37,543 nucleotides of DNA from Hahella ganghwensis DSM 17046 (GTDB lineage: Bacteria; Pseudomonadota; Gammaproteobacteria; Pseudomonadales; Oleiphilaceae), in contig NZ_AQXX01000078.1 of NCBI RefSeq assembly GCF_000376785.1, positions 1 to 37,543 of the forward strand, given 5' to 3'. Positions 25,728 to 34,486 of the stretch are shown here, in pieces. The translations under genes were made by a program, and so were the position numbers. Every line of letters starts with the position of its first letter. Positions within the stretch are counted from its first letter, which is position 1. The notes beneath the pieces were generated by a model. The model was not told where the DNA came from. It saw only the letters and a program-made list of their open reading frames with translations, and did not search any database.

Positions 25728-27065
25728 TCATTGATCGGGCCATTGAATTTTTTGATATAGAGTCATTAGCTTGTCACCTTTTTGCGGGTTCAACGACCTC
25801 AGGTAAGCAATTTTACCTTTCAAATGCGCCTGAAAATTCGGGAGTTGTTGGTGATTCTGACTTATGGGACCGTGCCTGGCGCAGTTGTTTAACATGGCTT
25901 TCAATGAATCGAATTGCTTTCTTGAAAGGTTGGTTTTTTCGTTAACCACTATTCCGGCCACCTGCTGGCGCTGTCCCTGACCCACCACGGCACTTTTTCG
26001 AGTATTCAGGGAAAAGCCTTCTTCTTCTGCAATCGCCCCCACAAGGTGCTGTAGTTTTTCAGCGGCATGTTGACTCATTCCAGGGCCGGAAAGCACAAAG
26101 TCATCGGCGTAACGGCTATATCGATAGCCCATCTTTTTTGCCAGGCCACTAAGTCTGTTGTCCAGCATTGCCGCGGCAAGATTAGACAGTATGGGAGACG
26201 TCGGTGCTCCCTGGGGGAGGTGAGGTCGTCTGAACAGTTGAATATCCCGCTCAGTCATTATTCCCGGTGGGGGTCTTAATTTTGCCCTCGGTGTTTTGTT
26301 GGTCGACAGTCTTGAGAGAATCTGAGTCACCCGATGGTTGTACCCCAGGCGGCGAAATATTCTGTATACCTGCTGGTAGCCGATGGATAGAAAGAAGTCC
26401 TTCAGATCAAATTTGAGAAGTAAGGATTGTCCCTGGTGCAGTCTCGCGTGAGTCAAACAGGAATGACCTTGCCGATAGCCCTGGACTCCAGAATGCAGGG
26501 GAAGGGGGGATAATATTTCCCGGTGGATTCGGCGTTGCAGGCTTTTCAGCAGTGGCTTCGGGGACTCCAGCAATCTTGCTCCGCCTCTGGGTTTCTCCAG
26601 CCAGCGGTAATGATAATGTTGTAGACGGGAGTCTTGACCAAACTCCTCGCGGTACTCATTGATCAACCAGAGCAGATCATGGTGAGATAAGTGGAGCCAT
26701 GCCAGAAGGTCACCCTCAGTTGCCAGTTTTGGCAGATTACATACCTCGACAGGGCAATTGGAGGGAAATGTTGGCGGAAGCGTCTGGCATTTAATATGGC
26801 GAATGCGAGGCGTTGTGTCCTCTTCCACAAATGCCAGCAGAAAGTCTTCACAATCCAGAATAGCTTCTGTTAACTGGCGCTTAAGCGTTTCGGAGTCTTC
26901 CCCTTTGACGAAGTCCGGGGATCTGCCGAGTGCAACCAATGGGCTGAGCCATTCAGGCTCTTCCCCCAAAACCTTTGTCAATCTCTGCCTTTGGGAAGCT
27001 ACATCCCGCGGACCAGATAGCAAAGTCTCCGCCAGAGAGGTGGCGACCCAACGTTGGTAATTCAT
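25728..27065 (-). CDS. Retron-type reverse transcriptase
   Basis: The protein has 445 residues from ATG 27065; an upstream in-frame TTG at 27110 lies inside the retron RNA's a2 repeat and is rejected. Polymerase motifs in order are WLEKPRGGARLLESPK, KFDLKDFF with a catalytic Asp (near 220), LPQGAPTSP (283-291), SRYADDFVLSG with the YADD metal site (319-322) and VAGIVVN (369-375), in place of the usual retron VTG. About 150 residues precede the fingers, longer than in minimal retron enzymes and, from memory, like myxobacterial-type retron enzymes. A matching msr-msd RNA gene lies just upstream (27098-27262). Together they should make a branched RNA-DNA molecule. No separate effector is recognised. 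Confidence 0.92.
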   Translation of the reverse strand: MNYQRWVATSLAETLLSGPRDVASQRQRLTKVLGEEPEWLSPLVALGRSPDFVKGEDSETLKRQLTEAILDCEDFLLAFVEEDTTPRIRHIKCQTLPPTFPSNCPVEVCNLPKLATEGDLLAWLHLSHHDLLWLINEYREEFGQDSRLQHYHYRWLEKPRGGARLLESPKPLLKSLQRRIHREILSPLPLHSGVQGYRQGHSCLTHARLHQGQSLLLKFDLKDFFLSIGYQQVYRIFRRLGYNHRVTQILSRLSTNKTPRAKLRPPPGIMTERDIQLFRRPHLPQGAPTSPILSNLAAAMLDNRLSGLAKKMGYRYSRYADDFVLSGPGMSQHAAEKLQHLVGAIAEEEGFSLNTRKSAVVGQGQRQQVAGIVVNEKTNLSRKQFDSLKAMLNNCARHGPISQNHQQLPNFQAHLKGKIAYLRSLNPQKGDKLMTLYQKIQWPDQ

Positions 27066-27097
27066 GATGAGTACATCGTCCCTGGCGGTGAAAAAAG

Positions 27098-27110
27098 AAC
27101 AACACTTCAA
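27098..27110 (-). repeat. Retron a2 repeat
   Basis: TTGAAGTGTTGTT on the minus strand, the exact reverse complement of the copy at 27250-27262. It sits 32 bases before the reverse transcriptase start. Confidence 0.8.
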
Positions 27111-27249
27111 CCAACTCGTGTTGCCGGTAAAGTATCTGCGCGCATAGCGCAGGGCCTTACCGGCGGTGATATGTGTCGTTGACGTTTAACCCCGGGGTAA
27201 CCCCGGAGTTTCCGGTGACAAATGACTGACTCATTGCTTCCGGAATCGC

Positions 27250-27262
27250 TTGAAGTGTTGTT
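27250..27262 (-). repeat. Retron a1 repeat
   Basis: AACAACACTTCAA on the minus strand, pairing with a2 at 27098-27110; 139 bases separate them. The G expected to prime reverse transcription follows immediately. Confidence 0.8.
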
Positions 27263-27268
27263 GGGGGC

Positions 27269-27297
27269 AAAGTAGATTGACTGATGCTTATTGTCAA
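27269..27297 (-). promoter_or_regulatory. Sigma-70 promoter of the retron
   Basis: On the minus strand, a consensus TTGACA (27297-27292), a 17-bp spacer and TACTTT (27274-27269) lie so that transcription should begin near 27262, the first base of a1. The RNA and the reverse transcriptase gene are probably one transcript. Confidence 0.7.
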
Positions 27298-27421
27298 CAT
27301 TGGCAATACAATAATCGGATATTCATTGTCCCGATGAGGGGCCGGTCTGGAGCGAGACAGGGAAAGAATACTGGGCTGAATCAGGCCATTGCCGGACATA
27401 TCTAAAGAAGGAACAGCGCGT

Positions 27422-28249
27422 ATGTCGAGAGAAGCAGCAGTAGCAAGTCATTACACTCATGGTGATCTACTTACAGCGATTAAAACCTCACTGGCTGATG
27501 TGGGGAAGTCGTTGGATGAACTGACGATTCACGATCTGGCAGCACTTGATGAGTTTCATATTGGGGGTAGGGCTGCCACGGAAAATTTATTGAATCAGCT
27601 GGATATTGAAATTACGGATCATCTTCTTGATATCGGATGTGGAATCGGTGGGGCTGCCAGGTATGCAGCCCAGAGTTTTGCCGGTCGGGTCACTGGTGTC
27701 GACCTGACGGAGGAATATATCAATACCGGGAATGAAATCTGTTCCTGGGTGAGCCTTCAGGATCGGGTGACGCTGGCCTGCGAAAGCGCACTGGCGTTGC
27801 CTTATAAGGAACAAAGCTTCGATGCTGGCTACATGATGCATGTCGGGATGAATATTGAGGATAAAGCCTGCTTATTCTCTGAGATCTATCGGGTGTTGAA
27901 ACCGGGAAGCAAGTTTGGGGTGTATGACGTGATGCTGGTTGGCAATGATGAACCGACCTTTCCGATGCCCTGGGCCAATACGCCTGACACCAGTAGTTTA
28001 TCGTCTCCGGCAGAATATCATCGCTTATTGCTACAGGCGGGGTTTGACATTTTGGCGACTGATAACCGTCGTGAGTTCGCACTCAGCTTTTTTGACGAGA
28101 TGCGAGCCAGAATGGCGGCCCTGGAAGGGCAGCCTCACTTGGGATTACATACCCTGATTGGTGGAGATATGGCGGAGAAATTCCGCAACCTGATCGCTGC
28201 TGTTACTGCTGGAGTGTTAGCTCCGGTTGAAGTGATTGTGATTAAGTAG
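27422..28249 (+). CDS. SAM-dependent class I methyltransferase
   Basis: The protein has 275 residues from ATG 27422, where AAGGAAC sits upstream; a TTG at 27389 is an unlikely alternative. The Rossmann motif I is LLDIGCGIGGAARYAA (near residue 68), followed by VTGVDLTEEYI, a motif IV-like FDAGYMMHVGMNIEDK and VLKPGSKFGVYDVM. This layout fits the UbiE/glycine-sarcosine-type small-molecule methyltransferases (Methyltransf_11/25). The substrate is unknown. It is divergent from the retron with a 160-bp gap to the retron RNA, so it is an adjacent but not co-transcribed gene; a role as retron partner is possible but unproven. Confidence 0.88.
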   Translation: MSREAAVASHYTHGDLLTAIKTSLADVGKSLDELTIHDLAALDEFHIGGRAATENLLNQLDIEITDHLLDIGCGIGGAARYAAQSFAGRVTGVDLTEEYINTGNEICSWVSLQDRVTLACESALALPYKEQSFDAGYMMHVGMNIEDKACLFSEIYRVLKPGSKFGVYDVMLVGNDEPTFPMPWANTPDTSSLSSPAEYHRLLLQAGFDILATDNRREFALSFFDEMRARMAALEGQPHLGLHTLIGGDMAEKFRNLIAAVTAGVLAPVEVIVIK

Positions 28250-28299
28250 ACTCTTGTAATTGAAAAGCCGCTTGCCTTTAGATTGACGCATTGGGTAAT

Positions 28300-28317
28300 C
28301 CGGGGGATATCCCCCGG
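28300..28317. terminator. Palindrome between convergent methyltransferase and chemoreceptor-like genes
   Basis: CCGGGGGATATCCCCCGG is a perfect 18-bp palindrome abutting the stop of the minus-strand gene. No T-run follows on either strand. It is probably a shared 3' hairpin. Confidence 0.45.
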
Positions 28318-30000
28318 CTAATGTGGCTTCTTCGGTTCGAGGAAGATCTGGCCGGAAGCTTCATCAAACTGTTGTGTCAGGCGTTTCAGCTGTCCGCCCA
28401 ATTCGTGCAGACTGCGGACAGCCGTTTCCACCTGCTGAATACTGGAGACATTCTCCTGACTGGCCTTGCGGATATTCTCCATGGCGTCTGCGATTTGATC
28501 CATTCCTACATTCTGCTGTTTACTGGTCGCGGCAATCTGAATTGCAACCTCTGCAGATTCCGTCAAACTCTGGTTGAGGGTAGTGATCGCCTTGCCACTG
28601 ACTTTGGCACGCTGGTGTCCAGCCTCGACAGCCTTACTACCCTGTTCGGCAACCATGACCGCTTTGGTCATTGCCTTCTGGACATCGTTGAGAATTGAAC
28701 GGACCTGTGCTGTTGCCTTTTTTGATTGTTCGGCAAGGGCTTTAACTTCCTGTGCCACCACAGCAAACCCCCTGCCGAATTCCCCGGCTTTTGCTGCCTC
28801 TATAGAGGCATTAACACCCAGCAGATTGGATTGCTCCGCCATATCGCTGACCATGGAGACCACATCCCCGACCGTCTGGGTTTGTTCGCTCAGCCTGAGG
28901 ATGCTCTCCCCAATGGCGTTCATTTGTTCTCGAATCTGAGACATGCTGTGGAGGGTTTCTTCGACGGCTTCACTGCCGTCTTTGCCGACGGATTGAGTAC
29001 GCTCTACGCTGTCAGAGACAACCTTGGCCCTTTGTCCGGCGGTAATCGCTGTTTGCTTGACTTCCTGCACGGTTGTCGCGATTTCACTGATGGAGCTGGC
29101 GGTCTCTTGCGTGGTGGAAGAGGCCTGGTTAACTGACTCCATGATTTGTTCACTGGTGGATGTCAGTACACTGATGCCCTGTAACAGTTCCTGCATCAGT
29201 AGCTTTTCTTTTTCTTCAGCATGCTTGCGCACTGATATGTCAAGAACACTGGCAAGAACCAGCAGGCCGTCACCAGTTTCCATGGGATTCAACCCGATTT
29301 CTACCGGAAACTCCGAACCGTCCCGGCGGCGACCATAGAGATCGCGACCACTACCCATAATGCGCGCTTGAGGGTTACTCAGGTACACGGCGATGTAGCT
29401 GGAGTGGTTTTCTCGAAATCTTTCCGGAATCAGCATGCTGATGGGGAAACCGATCAATTCTTCTCGAGGGTATCCAAACACTTTCTCCGTTTGACTGTTC
29501 ACCATAGTAATGGTGCCGGTACTGTTCACCTGAACAAGGGCATTCGGTACTGACTCTACAACCTGTCGAAACTGTTTTTCCGCTTTTTTTCGTGCTGTGA
29601 TATCAATAATGCTGGCCAGGGCGAGACTTTTGCCTCCTGACTGGATGGGCGTCAGCCCTATTTCTATGGGAACTTCGCTACCATCCTTGTGTAATCCAAA
29701 GAGATCTCTTCCGGCTCCCATGGCTCGACGAGAGGGCGTCGAAAAAAAAGTGTGGCGGTGGTGAGGGTGGTTGTCCCGATAGCGCTGAGGGACCAGTGTT
29801 TCTATTGTCTTTCCTAAGAGGTCTTCCCTTGAGTAGCCAAATAGCGACTCTGTCTGGGCATTGACGAGTAGAATCTGACCACTATTATCGATCAGTACGA
29901 TAGCGTTCGGCGAGAATTCAACCACATTGCGAAGCATGTCGAGCTCCGCCGGCCGACTGAAAATGTCGAGTCGAATGCGGCCCCACATAGAGTTCTTCAT
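28318..30000 (-). CDS. Soluble PAS-PAS methyl-accepting chemotaxis-type protein
   Basis: The 560-residue protein has no membrane segment or HAMP. Two PAS domains of similar sequence come first: residues about 22-137 ([32 protein letters not shown]) and about 143-262 ([31 protein letters not shown]). The methyl-accepting signalling coiled coil (about 285-540) has the tip [22 protein letters not shown] and [12 protein letters not shown] that contacts CheA/CheW. It should be a cytoplasmic sensor, possibly of redox state or oxygen, feeding a chemotaxis-like pathway. No che genes are in the window. AAGGA lies 10 bases before the ATG. Tandem PAS domains appear to have arisen by duplication. Confidence 0.92.
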   Translation of the reverse strand: MKNSMWGRIRLDIFSRPAELDMLRNVVEFSPNAIVLIDNSGQILLVNAQTESLFGYSREDLLGKTIETLVPQRYRDNHPHHRHTFFSTPSRRAMGAGRDLFGLHKDGSEVPIEIGLTPIQSGGKSLALASIIDITARKKAEKQFRQVVESVPNALVQVNSTGTITMVNSQTEKVFGYPREELIGFPISMLIPERFRENHSSYIAVYLSNPQARIMGSGRDLYGRRRDGSEFPVEIGLNPMETGDGLLVLASVLDISVRKHAEEKEKLLMQELLQGISVLTSTSEQIMESVNQASSTTQETASSISEIATTVQEVKQTAITAGQRAKVVSDSVERTQSVGKDGSEAVEETLHSMSQIREQMNAIGESILRLSEQTQTVGDVVSMVSDMAEQSNLLGVNASIEAAKAGEFGRGFAVVAQEVKALAEQSKKATAQVRSILNDVQKAMTKAVMVAEQGSKAVEAGHQRAKVSGKAITTLNQSLTESAEVAIQIAATSKQQNVGMDQIADAMENIRKASQENVSSIQQVETAVRSLHELGGQLKRLTQQFDEASGQIFLEPKKPH

Positions 30001-30240
30001 GAGGCTGTTTCCTTGTCATCCCGATTTTGACGGACCGAAAGCGTTGGCTATCACTGCCATTCCAGTCAACATGCTCGGTTTTCTCGAAGGATAGTTGCCC
30101 CTGGCAGCTATTTCCAGTTCGGGCGTTGATATCTGTTATTGGCGTTTGGTTATTCTTGGACGCTTCGGCATTCAAAAAGAAGTTCTCCGAGCTTGTTCAA
30201 GCTGCCGTTGTATGTGCCTCAAATAATAGACCAGCAGAGA

Positions 30241-30741
30241 TTAATAGGATTTTACGCATAATTTGGAATCTTTTAAATAAACACGAAACTCTGAAAAAGT
30301 CATTGAGTCACTTAGCTGTTCACAATAGAAGTAATGATATTTGGTCAGCGACTGAGTCAGCTTTATATTCATTAGTATCGCGGAAACTGCTAAGAATAGG
30401 GTGAACACAATAAGAAGCCGGTTTGCCCATTTCTTTATTTTCTCTGATGGAGATTTTGTTCCCTCGTAAATTGCCCAGACGTGTATCACGGGGACTACGA
30501 GCAGCACGAGGACAAAGGTATACCCTGATTGGAATGATACTTCAGGCTGAGCGTTAATAACCTGATTCAGTAAATCTGACCAGGTCGTCATTGTGTAGAA
30601 AGCGGCAATTAGTGCCGCTATATCCAGCACAAGTAGAAATAAGTGGGCGTGTAATTTAGACATCTGTTTAAAGAAAATTCCTTTCCCTGGAGGAACACCA
30701 TGCGTTGCCTGCCACTTCAGTGTATTTTCCAATTTGATCAT
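30241..30741 (-). CDS. Putative inner-membrane protein, unknown function
   Basis: The 166-residue protein has three hydrophobic segments: about 32-53 (LHAHLFLLVLDIAALIAAFY), 73-94 (TFVLVLLVVPVIHVWAIY) and 107-125 (LLIVFTLFLAVSAILM), followed by a Cys-containing tail. AGGG lies directly before the ATG. It vaguely recalls small DUF1240-like membrane proteins, but I cannot assign it. It stands alone between the PAS-receptor gene and the divergent aminotransferase gene. The 30001-30240 gap shows no other gene; a 125-codon opposite-strand frame there overlaps this gene and looks spurious. Confidence 0.6.
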   Translation of the reverse strand: MIKLENTLKWQATHGVPPGKGIFFKQMSKLHAHLFLLVLDIAALIAAFYTMTTWSDLLNQVINAQPEVSFQSGYTFVLVLLVVPVIHVWAIYEGTKSPSEKIKKWANRLLIVFTLFLAVSAILMNIKLTQSLTKYHYFYCEQLSDSMTFSEFRVYLKDSKLCVKSY

Positions 30742-30986
30742 GGCCCTGCCAAAAGCGCCTTGATTTCAAGATTAAGACTTTACCAGTGGATCGCTGTAAG
30801 TCGTTGTTAAAAGAGAAGATTGCACCATTTTGCCAGCTTTATTCATAGTGCTTCAATCGGTAAAAGGGTATAGAAAAGTGAATTTCTGGCACAGTAACTT
30901 TTCTGAATTTATGGGGCTGCCTACCTAAAAATAAGCCAGGATCGTCTAAACTTAATAGAGTTGTTGTCACGAAATGGAGATTCGTC

Positions 30987-32501
30987 ATGACATATTCGAC
31001 TGATTCCGAACACCTCTCAATACTTCCGTCCGTTCCTTTACATACTTCATCAATGCGCCGTCACATCAGTGCGGCTGAAGATCATCTGTTAAATCGATCT
31101 GAGCCGTTGCGCCAGTGTTCACCGGAACAGATGTTATTCCATCGATACAGAGAGGCAGGAGCACCTCACGGACCGGCTTTATATGCGGTCAAGGGGGAGC
31201 ACTGGAATGGTGTGTGCCCGGCTTTTCTGGACTTTATCAACAATTTCCGGTTTCGGCCGGAGGATATGGGCTACGCCGAGTGCGGTTACGGTATCCAAAG
31301 ACATCGGGATTTCCTGCGTCAATTCATTGTTCGTGAGCATGACCTGAGTGGGTTGGAGAATAGCGGGGCAGGTGAGATTGATGTCGGGTGTCTGGCGATG
31401 ACTACCCGCATGGCAATGTATGATCTGGCCAAGGTGGTTTATCAGGAATTTAAAGTGCGCTGGCCGGGCCAGCAACCGGTTGCCCTGGTGCCAACGCCGG
31501 GTTGGGATTACAGAGGCATTTTTCGTGATGTCGGGTTTGATGTGTCCTATCTTCCCATTCGGCCGCAAAAAGGTTGGAAACCGGACCTGGCTGAGTGGAA
31601 AGATCTTGTTGGTGCCTATCGGCAGCATCCTACCAAACGAGTGGCATTGGTAGTCAGTAACCCACAGCACAATCCAACAGGTAGGCAGTGGCCGATCGAA
31701 GTGACTGAATTCCTGTTGTTACTCTGTGCTGAAGAGACTGCTTATCTATTGATTGATGATGCCTACTTCGGCGTGCACGACCCCCGGATTCCGATTGTTA
31801 ACCATCTGAAAGCAGTACTGCAGAAATTGAATGAAAAGGGCGGAAGTAATGCTATGGTCCGCTCCGGTATGTTTGAGCGCTGGGTGGCGACCCGTCCCTT
31901 TGGCAAGCAGTTCAGTTGTAACACGATGGGGGTGGCTGCAATTACTTCCTCACCGGCGTTACTTCGTCGTCTGGCGAGAGAATCCTGGATTAATCGATAC
32001 CACTGTAATACCCATAATGCTGAAGTAATGTGCGCATGGCTGGCAACAGACGCAGCTGCTGACTGGACTGTTGAAACCGGTATGCTTTACACACGTCAGA
32101 AAGAACGGGTGAAGGATAAACTGATCCATCAGTTGGGTTGGCCGGAACAGGGCGTTTGCATCGGCCCGTCAACGTCTTACATGATGTTTGCTGTCCCTGA
32201 AGTTTACCAGAGTGAACCTGAGGGTATTGATCGTTTCAGGGATGATCTTTTCTATGCCACCGGCACCTTGCTGTGTGCGTCTCTATTTAACCAACAGGCT
32301 CCGGCCCCCTATGTCAGGATGCACCTGGGAAGTCATCCCGACATCATAGATGAATTTATCCGCCGCTGGTGGGAGGCCGGTTTGCACTATCACCAGGACA
32401 ATCTGTTTCCGGGAGTCGATGCGCTGAAATGCCCCCTGCCACAGCAAGTATTCCGAGCGGAAGCCAAACCTGGCATCGCAGTAAAGTCGATAACTGATTG
32501 A
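30987..32501 (+). CDS. PLP-dependent aminotransferase, class I/II fold
   Basis: The 504-residue protein is longer than typical class I aminotransferases (about 400). GGAG lies 7 bases before the ATG. Motifs: an N-terminal extension of about 60 residues, LVPTPGWDYRGIFRDVGFDV, the cofactor and substrate stretch SNPQHNPTGRQ (near 229-239), LLIDDAYFGVHD with the Asp that contacts the pyridine nitrogen, and FGKQFSCN with the likely Schiff-base Lys307. A C-terminal YVRMHLGSHP contains the substrate-carboxylate Arg. It transfers an amino group between an amino acid and an oxo acid; the substrate is unknown. It lies upstream of several oxidoreductive and isomerising genes on the same strand but is not tightly linked to them. 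Confidence 0.87.
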   Translation: MTYSTDSEHLSILPSVPLHTSSMRRHISAAEDHLLNRSEPLRQCSPEQMLFHRYREAGAPHGPALYAVKGEHWNGVCPAFLDFINNFRFRPEDMGYAECGYGIQRHRDFLRQFIVREHDLSGLENSGAGEIDVGCLAMTTRMAMYDLAKVVYQEFKVRWPGQQPVALVPTPGWDYRGIFRDVGFDVSYLPIRPQKGWKPDLAEWKDLVGAYRQHPTKRVALVVSNPQHNPTGRQWPIEVTEFLLLLCAEETAYLLIDDAYFGVHDPRIPIVNHLKAVLQKLNEKGGSNAMVRSGMFERWVATRPFGKQFSCNTMGVAAITSSPALLRRLARESWINRYHCNTHNAEVMCAWLATDAAADWTVETGMLYTRQKERVKDKLIHQLGWPEQGVCIGPSTSYMMFAVPEVYQSEPEGIDRFRDDLFYATGTLLCASLFNQQAPAPYVRMHLGSHPDIIDEFIRRWWEAGLHYHQDNLFPGVDALKCPLPQQVFRAEAKPGIAVKSITD

Positions 32502-32701
32502 GCCTTAATTGATCTAACCCTCTACTCAACCCCAGGGTCGCTACCCTGACTCTTGGGGTGTATGGGGCGAAGGAAGTTTTAAAAATTCAAAAAAACTTCG
32601 AAGATATGTCGAGATTCCCTTTTTCTGTTCGACCAATCAGAAACAACCCATGGTTGATAGCCGTTAGGGTGTTTGATTAAACCTTTCGAAGGAGAAAGTG
32701 T

Positions 32702-33121
32702 ATGTCTCGTATGATTTTTATCAATCTGCCTGTGGAAGACCTTAAAGCTTCCATGGCGTTTTATCAGTCTCTTGGTTTTGAGAACAACCCTCAGTTTACT
32801 GATGATACGGCAGCTTGCATGGTGTGGAGTGAGAGCATCAACGTCATGCTTCTGACGCATGAAAAATGGCGCACCTTTACCAGTCGCCCCATACCGCCTT
32901 CCAGTTCCAGCGAAGTGATGCTGGCCATATCCTGTGAGAGTCGGGAAGCGGTGGATGTCATGAATGAGACAGCCGCCAAAAACGGTGGAACCGCCGATAT
33001 CAATCCCATGCAGGATTTTGGTTTTATGTATAACCGCAATCTGGCAGATCCAGATGGCCATGTCTGGGAAGCAATGTGGATGAATATGTCGGCATTTCCT
33101 TCGGGTGATGCTGGGAAGTGA
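32702..33121 (+). CDS. VOC-family (glyoxalase/bleomycin-resistance-like) protein
   Basis: A 139-residue single-fold vicinal-oxygen-chelate protein. It begins IFINLPVEDLKASMAFYQSLGF, the usual VOC start, and ends FMYNRNLADPDGHVWEAMWM, the usual second half with PDGHxWE. The subgroup resembles 'glyoxalase family' proteins of unknown substrate, often annotated as lactoylglutathione lyase-like. Metal ligands likely include the His of PDGH and the Glu of VWEAMW. A strong AAGGAG lies 7 bases before ATG. It stands as a single gene. Confidence 0.88.
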   Translation: MSRMIFINLPVEDLKASMAFYQSLGFENNPQFTDDTAACMVWSESINVMLLTHEKWRTFTSRPIPPSSSSEVMLAISCESREAVDVMNETAAKNGGTADINPMQDFGFMYNRNLADPDGHVWEAMWMNMSAFPSGDAGK

Positions 33122-33234
33122 TTCTGGTATATGGGCCAGAAGCTTGATGGCCAAGGAAGCAGGAAGGATAGTCGGAAGCTCAATCTCTGACTACCTTCTG
33201 TATCGTTATTAATAAACTTGCAGGTAAAACGGGA

Positions 33235-33633
33235 TTACTTTTTGGCCGCCACTGGGTCTTCCCCAAAATCTCCTTCAAGCCAGTCATGGTAACCCATGCA
33301 CATACCATCACCTTCTGTAAGGTTGACTTCGTCAATGACCGCACCGGTATCCTTTTTAATCAGAGTCACTTTGGTTTCCAAGCTAACTGAATAGCGCTCG
33401 TTATCAAGGTTTCCTGAAACACCATCTAAAATCATCATGACGCCGTATAAAGCATCATTGATTCCTTCTATAATTTTTTGTCTTGTCGGTTCATCTGTAT
33501 TCTCATTAATCTTTTTAATAGCATAATTTCTCGCATCTTCGGTAAATATCAGGCCTGCGGCGTGCTGCAGCCACAGTTCTCTTGCTCTTTTATCCTGAGG
33601 TATCGCTTTAAGCTCATAATCGTCTGATGACAT
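33235..33633 (-). CDS. Conserved-looking hypothetical protein
   Basis: The 132-residue soluble, acidic protein has no signal peptide. AAGGA lies upstream of the ATG. The first half is helical (LWLQHAAGLIFTEDARNYAIKK), then DALYGVMMILDGVSGNLDNE, a beta-rich VSLETKVTLIKKDTG and GDGMCMGYHDWLEGDFG near the end. I have seen similar small proteins with the ILDG and GDGMCMG stretches in various bacteria without an assigned role. It is a single gene between convergent and divergent neighbours. Confidence 0.7.
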   Translation of the reverse strand: MSSDDYELKAIPQDKRARELWLQHAAGLIFTEDARNYAIKKINENTDEPTRQKIIEGINDALYGVMMILDGVSGNLDNERYSVSLETKVTLIKKDTGAVIDEVNLTEGDGMCMGYHDWLEGDFGEDPVAAKK

Positions 33634-33810
33634 GGAATTTCCTTGTAATGCCTAACGTAGGTTTATTCTGTTTTTGATGCATTTTCCAGTTTACGAGTAT
33701 TTTGAATAGGCTTTATTGTTGAGTATATCGCTTTGCACAAGCTGTGCTTATTGATATTCCGAAAGTGAATGACTCTGGTAGTATGAAGTATCAATAAACA
33801 GGAGATAGCC

Positions 33811-34155
33811 GTGCCTCATTTCATACTTGATTGTTCAGAAGATATTCTGGATCAGCTTTCTCAAGAGAGTATCATTGATCAGATTCATCAAGTCGCACAT
33901 GCGTCGGGGCTGTTTGATGAGCAAGACATTAAAGTCCGGGTGAATCCTTACCGGATATATCTGGTGGGCGGCGGAAAAGCCCCCTTTATTCATGTTTTTT
34001 CTCATATCATGCAGGGGCGAAGCACAGAGCAAAAAGCAGCGCTTTCCCAATCAATTGTCCGCACCTTAATGTCGATGTTCCCAGAGGTCCCCAATATCGC
34101 CATGAATGTGAGTGAGTTTGAAAAGGCAACCTACGTCAACAGGAAAATGCTGTAA
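33811..34155 (+). CDS. 5-carboxymethyl-2-hydroxymuconate delta-isomerase family protein
   Basis: A 114-residue tautomerase-fold protein. It starts at GTG 33811 with GGAG upstream. After Met removal, Pro1 (MPHFILDCSEDI) would be the catalytic base, as in the family. The pattern VRVNPYRIYLVGGGKAPFIHV and MNVSEFEKATYVNRKML is typical of CHMI (HpcD/HpaF). The canonical enzyme works in homoprotocatechuate degradation, but no other hpa/hpc genes are present, so it may act on another substrate. Confidence 0.88.
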   Translation: MPHFILDCSEDILDQLSQESIIDQIHQVAHASGLFDEQDIKVRVNPYRIYLVGGGKAPFIHVFSHIMQGRSTEQKAALSQSIVRTLMSMFPEVPNIAMNVSEFEKATYVNRKML

Positions 34156-34384
34156 GCCATGAATGTGTGGGTTTCTTTGCCGTAAAAGAGACATGTTCCG
34201 TCTGTCCTGGCTGTTCCTGCGATGGTGTCCTTGCTTAGCATTATTCAAAGGTTCCTATATGTCATTCAATTCTTCCTGACGGACATCAACACTTAACACT
34301 TCTCTTTTATGTTATAAATTGTCTTTTGTGTAAAATAGTCGAATCGTTACAGGATTAACGAATTTTTGAAGCGAAGGAGTTGTT

Positions 34385-34486
34385 ATGAAATCTCTTCAGT
34401 TAACCACCCATCCGATCCTGGTCGCAAAAGACTTTGTCATCTTTCCCGTGTTAACGGGATTCTCTGCGTCTCTATACATTAATTGA
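34385..34486 (+). CDS. 33-residue ORF with strong ribosome site, leader or small peptide
   Basis: ATG 34385 is preceded by AAGGAG at a 5-base spacing, the best ribosome site in its neighbourhood. The peptide starts MKSLQLTTHPILVAKDFV and is moderately hydrophobic at the C-terminus (GFSASLYIN). It lies 268 bp upstream of the Rieske gene on the same strand. A CCCT/AGGG-type hairpin with inner GGAG/CTCC follows the stop. It could be a leader peptide, a small protein or a peptide substrate. No family is recognised. Confidence 0.4.
   Translation: MKSLQLTTHPILVAKDFVIFPVLTGFSASLYIN

Larger units (their letters stand above)
27098..27262 (-). ncRNA. Retron msr-msd non-coding RNA
   Basis: The 165-base RNA is read leftward. 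It starts with a1 (AACAACACTTCAA) and ends with a2, its perfect 13-base complement. Directly after a1 comes GCGA, giving AAGCGA, like the priming-G context TTAGCGA of the classical retron Ec86 from memory; the branch G would be base 27249. The msr part has a TTCCGG/CCGGAA stem enclosing AATGA/TCATT, then CCGGGG-TTA-CCCCGG. The msd part has GCCGGTAA/TTACCGGC (8 bp) enclosing CTGCGC/GCGCAG with a 5-base loop. A promoter predicted independently (27269-27297) puts the transcript start at about a1. This was found by reading, not by a covariance model. Confidence 0.8.

Noticed and set aside
27066-27110. Longer reverse transcriptase start at TTG 27110
   Set aside because: That codon lies in the a2 repeat of the retron RNA and has no ribosome site; ATG 27065 is the natural start.
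28726-29136. 136-codon opposite-strand frame inside the chemoreceptor-like gene
   Set aside because: Shadow of the conserved signalling domain.
30027-30404. 125-codon plus-strand frame between the PAS receptor and membrane-protein genes
   Set aside because: No family resemblance and it overlaps the better-supported minus-strand membrane protein.
32579-33154. 191-codon opposite-strand frame over the VOC gene
   Set aside because: The VOC protein on the plus strand has family motifs and a strong ribosome site.
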